DNA of 64,000 nt from Icerya purchasi (lineage: Eukaryota > Arthropoda > Insecta > Hemiptera > Monophlebidae). The first letter of the stretch is position 1. Every line of letters starts with the position of its first letter. Shown piece after piece: positions 13,251 through 28,200 of this stretch. The notes under the pieces were generated by a model, which saw only the letters and a program-made list of their open reading frames with translations, was not told where the DNA came from and ran no database searches. A program made the position numbers and the translations under genes. Location: assembly GCA_039619475.1 (NCBI GenBank), contig CM077115.1, positions 137,714,172-137,778,171 of the forward strand. Reading direction: 5' to 3'.

Positions 13251-13282
<32 letters not shown>

Positions 13283-16200
13283 GTATACAAAGTGTACTAA
13301 AAACCATTCGATTATCTCTTCTAAAAAAATTTAGTGTATTTAGTAAAATGAAAAACTCAGTAAATTGACTGTGTCATATTGATTGAAAGTATTTTCGGTT
13401 TTCATTCCTCACTGGAAGTGATCTAGTCAAAAATAGAAAGTGGTATTTTTTTCACGAATTCTCATTTTATCCCGAAAAATAAGTTAACTTTTGCTTGAAA
13501 TATTTTTCCTGAAATCCTCGTTTTTAATCTTAAAATGTCTTTCTCCGTCAAGCTGTATGAGTCGGGCAACCGTATTATTGAAATGAAAATCATTGACGCA
13601 TATCAAAAAGAATATTTTTCAACAAAATTGGAAGATATAATTGTAGTATTTTTAAATATCTACCACAAATCATCAAAAAAAAAAAAGAAAACCAGTGATC
13701 TCTTATATTTAATACTCCTACGTACACATTAATTATCCAGATGTGTTGATTATCTACCTCTCTGAACTAACTTCAAAGTCTCGTGAGATAAAGTTTTCTC
13801 TCGTCTAAAATATTTTTATATGTTAAACTAAAGCGATTCTGGTATATAAGTGAACGCCTAAATTCCGTCTATATATTAAATTAAAAAAGAAAAATTATGG
13901 CAGATTCATTTTTATAGTTTACGTATAGCACTGAGAATAAAACCGGATTCCAGGAAACGATTTTTTGCGGATAATAGAAATGTTTTAGTCATTTAAGGCG
14001 CTTTTTAAAATTTTATCAAATAATGTTTTTGAGAATATAGTACAAAACTGAACTGAGTATGTTTCATCTAAATAGTATGATTGAAATACCGAAATGTTCG
14101 ATATTTATGTGTAATTAATCCATTTCGATTGTAGCTGATGGGTCTTGTTCTAGAAATTTCAGTTATTGTGTGGCCTTCTATGACTAAATTTTTGACATAT
14201 TACCGTTAAAAAAATAGTCTAGCGTTTAATTCGGCTGCGTTTAGCGATTTATGCCGAAAGCAGCAACTCGGATTATAATCGTTAATAATCAACGTCCATT
14301 ACCGGTATTATTATTACTATTATTGCTGTGTATTATAATTTTATTAAGTGAAAATTTATACATAAAGGAAGCGTGGAAGAAAAATCAATGGATAAAGCAA
14401 TCTACCTGAACTGGACAGCAAATGGATAGAGAAATGGTAACGATGAACTCCAGAGTTGTCCTAGAGAATTCGCATTGATGCAATAATGTAAGGATACTAT
14501 TTGTTCCATGTGCATGTCAGAAATCGGGTTATATCCGCTTTTCAAACAAGGCTCATTTATTAATGAACGGTTAAATCCTAAAAACATACGGAATAAAATG
14601 TTTTTTGAAACAATTTAAATATCTAAATGCGTTATAATAATTTAAAAAATAATTTATCGTCTTGCACAAACTGACAGTGTAAATTGTACGAATATTTTTT
14701 TTTACATTACAATAATTCGATCACAATAATAACGTAACGGCTTCCATCATCAACATTAATTCGATATTTTAGTGGCTTCATATTTTTTATTACGTACTGC
14801 CCTACGATTACGGGTAACAGTAAATAAAACTAGTTGTCATTTGATTATTTTTTAAGTTAATAAATATGCGCGTGTGTGTGAATGTGTGTATTAATTTACT
14901 AGATAAAATCTTCACTTTCTATTTTCTTTAATTCATTTAAGAAGCATTTGTAAATTACATAATTTTAACATTTTCAATAATTTATTTATTTTTTACTAGT
15001 TCTATTTTTTCATTAAAAAAAGGAAAATTATTATCAGGAAAACATTATTTTTTTTAAGTGATTAAAATGTTTTTGAATTTGGGTTCACAGTATCAGTGGG
15101 ATCATTGTTGAGGAGGGTTAATTGAGAATTTGAACTATCCGATGCCAACGGAATATTACATTAATATATATATATATATATATATATTCGGATAAATATT
15201 TAAGGTATATTCGTTGCATTTTATTTTTACTAAGCTAGGATATTTCTAAAACAGTCATTATTGTTACTGTGTTACTATTATTGTTATACTTTTAATAATT
15301 TTCCCGTTATAAATTTCTATTTAAAATCAGGCAGTTGTAAAAATTGCATTATCGTTTCTTTTATTGGTCTATTTATCTGTATTATTTCCGAATGACCTGG
15401 CGTCCACGTGAACATTGATATCGTCTGCTTTTAAATTGTATTAGGTTACTGAATCTTGAGTGATCCTGAGATGAAGAAAGGCATGCCCCCTTTTTTAGAA
15501 ATTTTGAACGGAAATTAAGTTGAAACATTGTAGATTCGTAGAAGTTTTTCCTTTCTTTATTTACATTTAAATGTAAAAAAAATCCTTCATAGGGTTACAT
15601 AATAGCTGGGGCATTAACAGATGGAGTAATGTAAGATCCGTTTCGAGATAAAAATTAACTTGCTTTATTGTTTAATTGTTTTTAAAATGAAATAAGTTGA
15701 ATGACTTATTTTTTAAATTTCAATTTGTAGTTTTAATGAAAGGTAACACACCTGTTTCTAATAAAAAGATATTTGACAATATTCTTTTTATTTTAAATTG
15801 ATATTTTTCTCAGGCATTTGAGTAAGATTTCCTCGAGTATATTTACATTTTTGGATTTTCGGTGTTTTCTGAAAAGGTTTCTCGCATCCTTTTTATAATT
15901 TACAGCAATATCTGTCAAATTAACCGTGTTTTAAATGTAATAAATCACGATTAAGTAAGTTTATATTTTAATTGATATTCATCAGGTCCCCCGTGCTACG
16001 TAAGGACGTGGTGACACCATGTTCTTTTACGATTTTCTTCCATTTATCCTGGCCGATTTCCAGGTGGAATGCTTCCGACGCGCCGTACCCAGTTAGTGCC
16101 TTTACTTGATCAACCCATCGTATCGGACATCTTCCTCTAGGACGCTGTCCCTGTACTTTGCCCTGTATAGTAGTTTTTTTCATTGAGTTTGTTTTTCTCG

Positions 16201-19200
16201 TTATGTGACCGAAATATCTTATAATACATTCATTTATTCTAATTAGCAAACTTTCAGTTTGTCTAGAACTAATTCGTTAGTTTGGCGAGCCGTCTATGGT
16301 ATTCTCGGAGCATTTTCCTGTATATTCTCATGTCAAAGGCATTTTTATTCGATCTTTATCTACTTTTCTGATAGCCCACGTTTTCGATGCATTATTTTAC
16401 AATTTGGAAGATCAGTGTGCATCAACTAGTTTTAGCTTAGTGTTTTTCGTTATATTCGTGCTCATCCATATTTTCTTGAGCTTCATTATTGCAACTCTCG
16501 CCATTGCAAGACGTCTGCGGATTTATTTTTCACGTCCTCCTGTGTTTATAATTATCGATTCGAGGTAATTAAACTCACTTACTACTTCATATCCCGTAAT
16601 TTCCTTAGTTTGCGGCTGATTCCTTTTGGCTCTGTCGATTATCAACACCTTTATTTTCGCCCGATTCCATGGTCAACTTATCGACTTCAGTTTATTTATA
16701 AAATCTACTAATTCTTCTTTCGATGGTGCTAACAATACTATATCGTCTGCATAACGAAGATTGTTAATCTTTTATGTTCTCTTTTATTCCTCCTTTCCAA
16801 TCCTCAAGTATTTCCTGCATCATGTATTCATGGCATGAATCCAGCCCGTTCTTTGGATATTTTTGGAAGTATGCGTGCTTTAAGCCTTTCAAAGCAGGAT
16901 TTTACTAGCATGCGTTATAAGTGCTATTTTAATTGCTACAGTTTAATAATGATCTGCTTTTTAAATAAAAGCCGATCTGCACCAATCTGCGGCCCATTTC
17001 CTTTTATTGCATATTTCTTCACATATGCTGTGCTTCAGATTCACTCCGTTGTCGTCCTCTATTTCTTTCAATGCTTCTGTTAATATTCCATCATCGCCGC
17101 CACTTTTCCTCTTTTTGGTTTCTTTATTGCAGCTGTTACTTCTGACTTTAAAATTCCAGGTTCATCTTCAGTTTTGTTTATTTCTTCCTTTATATTTGTT
17201 ACTTCCTTGTTCCTGTATAGCTTTTCACAGTACCCCATCTCTATAGCTATGCGTACCGGATTTCTTTCAATTTCCCCGTCTCCCTTTTCAATTGCTGCCG
17301 TTTTCAGCTTGAGTTCTCTTGTCAAGTATTTTGCCGTGTTAAAAAGGTTTTTTAAGTTCGTTCTGCTCAGCACGTTTTTGTAAATCAGTACAAGTCGTAC
17401 TAACATAGTTGTTCATATTTCTATTACGCATATTTTTCATTTTTCCTATTCCGATCTTTTATTCTTCTGACTCAATTTAAGTTTTTAGAATTCTTCTTAC
17501 TCTTATCAGTTGCAGCGTTTCGAAAATCTTTTTCTTCTCTATTGTTATATCCCTTTCTTTCTGGTTCATCTTCAATCCATTTCTTTATTTTATTTTAAGT
17601 TTGTTCTGGATTTTCAATAGAGTGCGACACTCGTATCTTCCGATAGTTGTAAATGAAAGTTCTCAACAGCTGTTTTAGCTGCTTTTATGTGTGCCTTCAA
17701 CTTTATTTCTCTTTTTTCTGATTTTATTCTTGCCACGATGTTCTCTAGAATAGTAATCAGGTGAGTTTCCATTTAGCGTACTATAAAATATTCTTATAGC
17801 ACCTACGCGTATATGATTTACAGACACTATTACGTTTTATCCAGTTTATACGCTTGTAACCAGTATGGTTGGACCTGCTGTCGCCCATCAAGGAACACAC
17901 TTCGTCTGACTTCTCGGCTAAGACCTGTTTGGCTCGGGAGGCCCTTTTGGTAGTCAGGTTACCGCCAACATAGCTCTTAGCGTCCTTAAAGTATTCAAGC
18001 CCCTCCACCACGGGCTGGTGTCTAATATATCTTTAGTAAGTTTTTACAATAATCTTAACGGGGTATTGATGGGGAGGGCTTTTCCCCCTTGGGCACCTTT
18101 ATATTCCCCTATATATCTCCGGTACCTAGTTAAATTTCTAATTGATAAACCCGGGAGTGACTTGAGTCTCCAACCCCGTGGCAAATGCTGTTCTCCCATA
18201 AATTAACATTCCATCGCGAGAAATAAGAAAATGTATACCTATTTTCGTATGACGACGGCTGGAAAGGGTTTACCGAATATAGATTTTTTTCCGTTAACAA
18301 TTTTGGGATAACGTTTACTAGCGACAATGGTGTAATATTTAAAACAGTCCATGCTGGGTTTTTCTTTTACTGTCGCGCGTGCGCATTAATCGTACCGGTG
18401 TGTGGTGAACACTTTGAAAATTACTTTCGTTTATTTATTATTTCTACGTGATTAGCTTACCGTCCACAACAATTAACTTGTTATAATGGTGAGAAATAGT
18501 CCGCGGAAATCCGTGCAGCTCTAAAGGATTCGGAATTTCTGAATTGTAAGTTTTGACAATTTTTTGCGATTGTAAGGCGTTGTTACGGTTGTTGTTATTC
18601 TCAGCGAGGTAAACGAAATAGATCCATTCTAAACCGGTTTCCCATATTATAAGTCGTAACCATAACGCGACGCTGGTTGCCGACAAATGTATGAATCCGA
18701 AGCGTGCTATTAAACCAAATTTTTCTACCAGCACCTAGGTACGAGGGAAGAAACATTTATCCATCAGAAGAGAAAATGTATAAATAATCGGTTGTTCCGA
18801 AATTAGGCGATTTCATTCTTTCATTATTTCGCAACACAGCTGAAATTTGTACAAATGCCGATGATATACAACGACTCAATTAGTAATGTGCTGCTGTGAC
18901 GGAGGTTGTTGGCAATTACTATTTTGAATTTATCGGGCTGATTGTGTTCAAAGAAATTTTTAATTGATTTCGAATCGAGTTACGCGTTTGTTTTCAAATG
19001 TTCCGCCTTGTTATAATAATATGTACTATGCGAAATCCCGAAAAAGTGACTCTTGCGATCCCCTTTTTTTTTGGTTAATAAGTCTGTCTCTTTTTTCTTT
19101 TTTTTTTTTTACTGGTTTCTGCGTGAGGCACATATTCGCGTATATTCTTCGCAGATCTATCGCGAGACGTGAGATTTTGAAATTCGCCTTTTACACTGGA

Positions 19201-22200
19201 TTTATTATGCATATAAATATATAATAATCGTCGAAATGATCAGGTTTTTTTAAGTTTAGTAGAAGACGCTCTACTGGAGGTGTTCTGGTACGATATTACA
19301 GATATTCGGAAGTAGAACGGTGGTGGTCAGCGACGGATTGATTTACAAAAATTATTTTTCAAATTATTTTTCAATAATTATCCGATTACAAACACTTTTT
19401 TTTTTTCTATAGCGAAGGTTTTACATATTGTTTTTATAGTGATTTTACAGTGATTTTACAGTGAGTTTTCTTTTTTCTACTCGTCGCGGAGTGTAACCGT
19501 TTCAGTACTAACTAATTTCGTTAAATTTATTATCTAAAAAATTAATTTTTGTTTTTGTGGTGGCCAAAAATCCAACCAGGGATCCCCCGGAACAGCGGCA
19601 GGTGTTAAATAGTTGAGCGTCTAGACACGCAGATAAAATTTTTTATTGGGGGCAGTAGCGTGCCCAGGATCGATTAATTGGGGTTTTTAATTGTAAAAGT
19701 ATAGCGTTTGTCTGGCATATTTCAGAATGTGTATACGCAATTTCAAGAGTACACTGCTAGCGGGGTACGCATAATGATGCCTATGTAATTATATGAATTG
19801 CATTATCTATGTCGGAAATTTATTATAAGAAATTTTAAACGGTGTTAAAGCATTTTTTCAAAATTATCGACATAGTCTATCTGGCGAAAGATGAGATATT
19901 TCAATTTTCGTTTTTGTTCGACGTATTTTTGTATTATGTAAGTTGCAATTTTTGTTTCTAGACGTAGGAGGTGACAGAGAGGCCTATTTGGTACGGTCTC
20001 ACATTGATGAATCGGCGAAAATCTCCTTACACCTAAGTGTACCTGTGTGCGAAATATCGATAATAAAGGATTTTCATTAATTGTTGCCTAATTTAGGATG
20101 TAAAGAGTGATGCGCCGCCTATTAGTCCTGAAAAATTGAAAACAGATACTTGATAGTTATTAAGATGAAAGTTTAAAAAAGATTCTCCTCTTTAGGGGAA
20201 TATTTTAGCAGCAATATAACAAACGTGACTGACAAACTATTATCAATGTAAATTACCGCGGATAAATATGGATATTCGAATAATGAAAATGCCATGGGGC
20301 ACCATTTGCCATTACGGACTGAAGTATTACAAGCCTTTGCGTTTAGTAAATGCCGTTGCTAAAATTAGCGGTTTCGGCAGTTTACTAGAAAAGATAGAAA
20401 ACGGAAGAAAATTATTCGAAATAATAGTAAATCCGTTGTGTGTGTTACATCTTTTATTAGACATAAAAATACCTGAGAGTTGACAAACAGGAAGTGCATC
20501 TGTAAAAATGTGAACAGCCCGTTCAAAATCGGATGAAAAAATATCACATCAGTAAGGCAGGAAACGTCCATCATACTGCGCATAGCCATTTCTAAACCGT
20601 TGAACACTAATGTACCCAGTCCAAATACTAAGTACATCGAGCAAAAAAAAAAAACATATACATTCCTTACGTATAAAATATTCAATTCTGAAATTAGCCG
20701 TATAAATATAATAATAATAATGATAATAAAAGAAAAAGAAAAAACAAGTATTTTGTAATGCAATAGAAGTGGAGAAATTTGAGTTGGAAATACTTTAATC
20801 GGTAGTGTTTGCGAACTTTGTCCGAAGACATTTCCGAGAGCATTTCTAGCGTAATTCATTGTGTTCATAATTTTATTGTTTTCATTATAAAACAAGTTCT
20901 CTACGATATATTAATAGTAACAAATAGCTTTCAACGGTAACTACAATGAAAATTTTGTAAATATATTCAATATAGAATAAAATAAAAACTACCTACCTTA
21001 ACAAAATAATAAACTCCAATGAATGAGGTAAAAGAAATTTAATGAAAAATAAAAAAAAAAAAACTAAATAAAAATTTTGTTTTTTTTCAATAAACTTAAA
21101 ACGAACAAATAGAATCTTATCACTGGAACAAAGTAGATAAAAAATACACAGTGGGGGACAAGTACAGGGTTTTTAAAAAACACAAGTGTCTCTTGTTATC
21201 CAACTGGCCGCAATTAAATAAAAAGTGGTTAAATTTAATCGACAATAGGTATTGTAACCCCTATGCAATGCCCTATGCAATAAATGTTTAGATCCTCATT
21301 CGACAATGGCTGGATCGCAGCTTCCATGCAACTGCTGTCACAAATTTACGGGACATACTAACCGAAACACGAATGTCATAAAACCGAGAAATGAACAGGA
21401 AGAGATGGTCGCGCAATATGGAAATATTTACTAGGATCTTGATCACTGCGTATATAACTCATTCAATCCGCGTTATTATCTCTTTTAGCTCTATCGAGGA
21501 GGTCAAAGAGTACATTGAGATGAATACCTGTGTCTTGACCGCTTCTTTAGCAATTGAATCGACTCGGTCACTAAGTAATAGTCTACATGAAATCGAGCAA
21601 AACTTAATGACCCCTCCAAGTTGTTTGAAAGATTAAAATATTTTTTCTCAATTATACTGAAGGTTACTACACTCTGAAGCGACAAGAGAGAACTAAGGCT
21701 GTCCAAGAATTTTTCAATAGCGGGAAGTTCAGCCGCAAAAATCGAAGCCTCCAGAGGTAATCAAATTTCTGCTCGATGATACCTTCTCTATAATAAACTG
21801 TGCCTCTGTACCGTCATTAAATCCGCGAAATTTAGCCCCATCGGTAAAGATCAACCGCTCTAACTTAAATTAAAATAATTTGGGGAAAAACTGTCACATT
21901 AGAGAATGTACCGAATCGTTTTTCCGTGTAAGCGTTTGAAATAGGAAGGCAGCAGAATATTTTCAACAGGGTGTGTACATTATCGTCTGTTTGCAAAAAT
22001 CTACGTTCAGATATGATTTTAAATTCCAAATGTAATATTAAATAGATTTTTAAGTTTCAAAAAAGTTTTTAGCTAAAACTGCTCTATTTTTATCACCTCA
22101 TATATTTCATATTTAACGCTAACGTTACGAATTTTTGCCTATTTTAATAACCGTACAGAAGTATGTCGTTCTACCTAACGTGTAGGATTGCTTTTTTTTT

Positions 22201-25200
22201 TTTTTACTTTTTAACTGTTAACTGCTTCATTTTCATTAGCATGTTTTTCCAAACATGACTCTGCCTAAATTGATTCAACCGTTCCTGTGCGGTTTCTAAT
22301 AGATGGCAGAGATTGCTTGCTGAGGAAATGACTCTAAATTCAAGAAATGATTCGCGCAATAAACATACATAGCCGATTATTTTACATGACTCCTCGTAAG
22401 TATAATTTGAGCACCATTAAATTTGCCACTTACTAACACTAACGCATCATTCATCTTAAGCATTTTATTTCAATATCATTTAATTTCTCCGTTATAACAT
22501 TATCCATACCAGCGGTATACAAATTTCAAAAATGTTTCTAAAATTTTTACACTGCTTTTTCTCGTTACGCACTTACCCAAGACATAGGTAAAATTGCTGA
22601 ACGTTGTTCATATCTGTAGTTTCGTCCGCTAAAATAGTACATAGATGTTTTTTTTATTTTTATTTTTAAACAATTTTACTTGAAATAATTCGACCAAAAA
22701 TTTCAATCAACTCATTTTTGAGTTCTTTCCGTATTTTTCGCGTATATCTACATAATTTACCGCCTCTTCTAGCATATTTAACCCAAATCGTAATATATAT
22801 AGAGGAAAAATTACTTCGATTTTTTTCTGGGTCACTATTATAGATTTGTTATTTCGCGATCACCTTATAAAGCTAAGAGCCTCGACATCCTCGCAATTTT
22901 ATAACGGGCAATATTAAATTTCGATTTTCCTCGATTTTTTCAAGTTTTATCTGAATTTCCATATGTTTGTTTTTAAAGTACGTGTTCTAAATTTTGAAAA
23001 TCTTCTACACAAGCTTTGTGATAATTTTAAAAACTCCAACAGCAGCATCTTTCCATAAAAAGACAAAATTCTTTAGCGCATAAGCGCGTCAGTTACTGAT
23101 CACCGTTATTTTCGAAAAAATTGTGCAATATTAAGAAAAAAGACGTACCATTCTTGGTTCTTTAAATCTACTTGAACGATTATATTGGAATTGCAACTTC
23201 TTTCCCTTACAGTTCTGTGGTGGGAAATTAAAAGTTAGTTTCTGGATTCTCTATATATTTTCTAACATGTATTCGTACTTTTCCGCTATCTTTAATTTTT
23301 AAATCAATTACATACCTGCTAATATCTTCACTTTTTTTATGTAATTACGATGTAGTCGGACACATACCCCGCGATATCTTTACTTTCGGTTTTTTGATCA
23401 TTTAATTTTATTCTTTTTATTCAAAAACATATCTATTTTAAACATTTCTAATGCAACGCTAATGTAAACACTATATGCGTAAATGTATAGCGTAAGAACG
23501 AATAAAAAAAAAAAAAAAACAATATGAATAACACAGAACTGAATAATAAAGAATTCTCACTTAAGGATAACAGATTAGTACTTAAGCATCCGCCATTTCG
23601 TTACTTTTCATGTCTCTCTAAGATCAGAAACTCACAGCAGGTCAACGTGGATAGAGTGATGAAAGGGGAAAGATTATGAATGAGAGATCGTATACGAAGA
23701 ATGATGAAGTCGAAAGAGGGAGGGGGAAGAGGTAAACTGATAGCCTGAAGGACACTTACGGAGTCGGAAATTATCAGATAGTGGAAGATCGAATTGGACA
23801 CGATGTTGATCTCAAACTCTTTTTATAGAGACCATACGCAATGCTTTAAATAAAGTTAATTCCTTTTTTTTGGGGTTTTTTTTTTTTTTTTTCATATCGA
23901 GGTATTATTAAACTGAAGTACCTACCGAAAATATTACGAAATCGAAAAAATCGTTATGTTCGTTTTAAGGCGAAATTCCAACAAATATAGTGTTTTTTTT
24001 TTGTTTTTTTTTTTTTTTTAAATTTCTGCTTTTATTAAACAAAAAATAAGCAAACTCCGAATAATGTCTTTTTTTACGCTATAGTATATATATTTTTACA
24101 ATGCAAATAACAGAGATTTTCATTCGCACGAAGTTGAACTGTGTAACTGTAAAATTGCACAGCAGACATTTTCTTAATACGATTGGGAACACCTGTAGGA
24201 GGGCATCGATGCACAGCGAAATTAAAAGCATCCTCTCCGCGACAAAATATGAGTGGGTATTGCCGGGTCTGGAAGACGATTATCATGTTTGTGCATGACA
24301 ATATCCCGGTTGACCACGGTTTTACGGTTACCTGGTTGGTCGTCATTGCACCGTCTTGCATGAGTTCTAGTCGGTCTTTTTTCAGCGCAAATGACAAAAA
24401 CTAATAAAATTATTGCTCTCATCACCATGTCATATACTCTGGAGCAGTTTTAAAACCATTTCGCGCAGAATTCTCTGTAACCCATTAATGAGTTTAAATG
24501 CGGAATGTGTAGTCCTCCTCTGACGTTAGCTTGTAATCGGCTATAAAATAAACTTGTAAAAATTCAGCCACGTTATTCGGTAACAAAGTGCCGATAAGTT
24601 GGTATATTTGTCCCTGGCATTTTGAAGGTTGGCATGAACGAGTCTTCAATAGCTTGATTTGCTCCGAATGAAGTTATTTGAAAGACGCTGTTGCGGACCC
24701 GTTATTATTATTTAGAAAATCCTTCGCGATTTTCGATAGTCTCCACTTTAAAACAGTACGTCGAATAGATTTGGTGTGGTTTCCGAATTGGAGATAAATG
24801 AACCTGCGTGATGCGCGTATTATTTTATTAATTCGTAATTCTTCATTCATTAATTAATTTATAATAATTACAATTACTATTCCGAAAATTTCATAAATGC
24901 GCTACGCAGCACGAAACATAGATATTCAATTTAAATATTTGTTATTAATTATTTGATTGTTTACTTACATAATGCTCCCAATCTTAAATAAAAACTGGTA
25001 CTCGAAGTTTTCGTTGGAGAAATGTGCGCTCTTTTTAAAGATCCGAAATGGGAGAAGTCTTCGTTATCGCTAGCGTTCGAACTGATAGATCTGATCTTTG
25101 AGTAGCTGTCTTTTAGTACCCATATATAAATGCAAATAATTACGATTATGCTGCCCACATATAGATACATCAAGTACATGCCCTGTAACATAACACAAGC

Positions 25201-28200
25201 TACAAGCTACAAAACAAGCTTATATTTTTAAAAAAACTAACGGTATAAATGCGGAATATATTTCGCCAAAGCCAGATTTCGGTTTGTAGGCTTTGGACAA
25301 ATGTATCATTAAATCATACATTTGTGGATTGTATACATCTGAAACGTGGGCGATTAACAGCCGAGGTTTTGCAAAACTTCGTACCGACAGAGAGTACAAA
25401 AAATCAGTTGGACAGGGAAAATAGTGAACGAAAAATTCTCTTCACAGACAGTAGTGAATCTAAATGTTTAATTAAAACGTTAAAAGATTGTCAATGGATT
25501 GAATTTTCGATGCCCAAAGAAAAGAAAAAAAAAGTCTTAAAAGAAAGAAAGGTAAAGTGAACAATAGGTAATTTATACAGACGTAATCGTAAATTCAAAC
25601 AATTAATTGAATGAAAAATGGAGGAAGACTAGAAACATATACATTGAACAATTAATGAAGTGCAATCAGCTAAGCAAATCTAAAAAGAATGATTGAATTT
25701 AAATCGTAAATGATTTAGGCTGCTCATAAATCTACAGGGATTGAGGAAAGGAAGAAAAAGAGCAACACGATTAAAGGACAATACTTCGAAGCATGTCGGG
25801 TAAACATCAATTGTCAGCTTATCTTCCCAAATAGATGTTGGCAAAGTTTCACGGGCAGTACTTAACTGTAACTGCAGTGGAGCCATGAGGTGGCCTTGTT
25901 CTATATAATCAACTAACATCACTGACCTGGAGTCCCTCACACTGGAGGAACGAGTTGGTTCCTAGGTTATTACAGTATAATATTCTCAGGGTCGAGTAAT
26001 ATATAATTAGCGTATGTTGAGGTCACGGTTTAACAGTGGGGGGATTTATTTATTAGATCACATACATTTTTTGCATTAAACATTGCCGTTATTCACACGA
26101 ATGCGTGTAAAATGTATTACTTCGCTGGTAATTTATAAAAAATATCGTAAAAGAAGAATTTTTTACCTGTAACGAATACAGCTTAACCGGATTATCCATT
26201 ATTTCCACTACGCATATAGTAAACATTATTACTAACAACAGTACTCCGTATAACGAACTAAGTACGATCCAAAAACTGTATCTGCATCAAAGGATAAAAT
26301 GATAGTTATCATTTTTTTTTTTTTTTTTTACGGTCTTAAATGTAATTTTCTCTTGTAAAGAATAAAACATTAAAAATTATACAAATGTTTTTTTAATGAG
26401 CATTTACTTGATAACATCATACGAAACAATTTGACCACTCTCGGGGGGGGGGGGGGTATTTGATACCCTGTTTAGCACCAGGTACCACAGTAGTATAAGA
26501 AACTTTAATAATAAGAAATACGAATATTGCTAATTTATAGGCTAACACAAGTTTTGACTTATTTATTTTGTATTGGAATTCGAGAAAACGTTAGTGAGTT
26601 GCAGATAGATGGCGAACTAACTGATGCGAGAAAAGTTAGGAAACAGTTTTCTTACGAATAGAGAGATCATTAGCGAATGGTTGACCCTAATCTTTCATAA
26701 ACAATTTTTTCCGTCGCCTGTTCAGCTAGAAATATATTTTCTTCCTCTCTGTGAGCTAATCCGAAAATTCGATTCATTGTTTGCACCATTTTGTTAAAAT
26801 TCTATCAGATATTTTAAACTTTATTTGCCAAAAATGGATCTATTGAAAAAATTTACACACGTCGCTTTCCCCCGACTAAAAAACTCTTGCCAAACTATTA
26901 CGATAATTACGATAAATTATTTCGTATTTTTAATGAAACAGGGTAGGTCAATTTGTTCTTCTTCGGATATAAATTGAATATATCCGGTCTTAAAGAAGTA
27001 TGCCCGTTTAATGGGCTTTGGAAACAAAAAAGAGGGTCATAAAATCAAAATTTCGGATTTGATTTATATCGCAATTCTAAGAAATCTAGCTTCGAAATAT
27101 AGAGTCTTAATCAAAGATTGTTCAGCAAAGAGAAAACATTTTTGATAATAATTTAGCAACGTGCTTTCAAACGTAAAATCGTTTAAAAGGTACATTTTAA
27201 ATTCCACTTTAAAATATAGAAATTACACTATTCGGAAATAATTATTAAACGACAGTTCGGTTTGCAGTTTTATCGATAAGTAGTATGGCTCTAGATTTAT
27301 AGAATCGGCTTTTTCCCGACGTGCATAAAAATGAAAGAAAAATGAAAACAATAAGCAAAGTACGGATTTTCAGTTCCAAACGCCATTTCTGCTTTTATGC
27401 GATTTCTTACATCTTTCGATTAATTTAAACGGCAAAATTCTTCCGGACTATATGTGACGTTAAAAATACCGAATTTTTAAATTTCTTCGCTAGGTTGCCG
27501 TATTTATATTTTTCTTAAAAATGCGTCTGAGATCAACTTTTTCAAGTTAATCTGTAATTTTAAAATTTAATTTCAGTCTTAATTTTAAAGCCGCGATTGG
27601 ATTTACAGTCAACATAGTTTATCGGAGAAAGCGCCCTCCTGTAAACGATTCCGATACACGGCATCGATACAACGGTAATTCGGAAATCAAACTGTGTCAC
27701 TGTAAACGCTTGTGTAAGAGTTATGTTCCACTTTTTGTTGGTTGAGGTAACCCATTTTTCATTTACACTGTGCATTCATATTTATTAACGCGGATGATGA
27801 ACGAGAAATTAACGTAAAATGAAGAAATTGCCTTATCTCGATGCCTAATTAAGTAAATCTTTGAATAGAAAAGCTTCGAAAAAATTCAATTTATTACTTT
27901 TTGTGTAATTTAATTTTCTACGTATGAATTTAAAAATATAAGATATAATAAATCGAATTCGTCTTTAAAAAATTGTATCATAATTATTTTTTGCTGCTGC
28001 ATTATTAGCGCGTGGTCGGTGCACTCTCTAAAAGCTTATTCTTTTTTTTTTTTTTGGTTAGAACTTTATTTCTTTTTTTTCTTTATAATCCGTATAAACA
28101 TATTAAATTCCTATTGAGTACCGTCGATTGGTTTTTTTTTTTTTTTTTTTTTAAATGAGCTCGTCAACCAAAGGGGGGAACCTTCTCACTCAGAAACAAT

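Noticed and set aside
13535..13732. 65-aa plus ORF in otopetrin intron 7
   Set aside because: It has no family resemblance and ends in a poly-lysine from an A-run; chance ORF.
12382..18461. Direct splicing of otopetrin exon 6 to exon 8
   Set aside because: Phases clash (1 versus 2). Inserting exon 7 at 14577-14406 restores the frame and supplies the PFLYPF segment.
20628..20895. Upstream half of the 176-aa minus ORF containing exon 5
   Set aside because: It crosses a poly-T tract and an acceptor site and shows no otopetrin similarity; it is intron.
24222..24428. 68-aa minus ORF with a signal-peptide-like start
   Set aside because: Neighbouring frames carry Helitron Rep motifs in the correct order, so the frame is debris.
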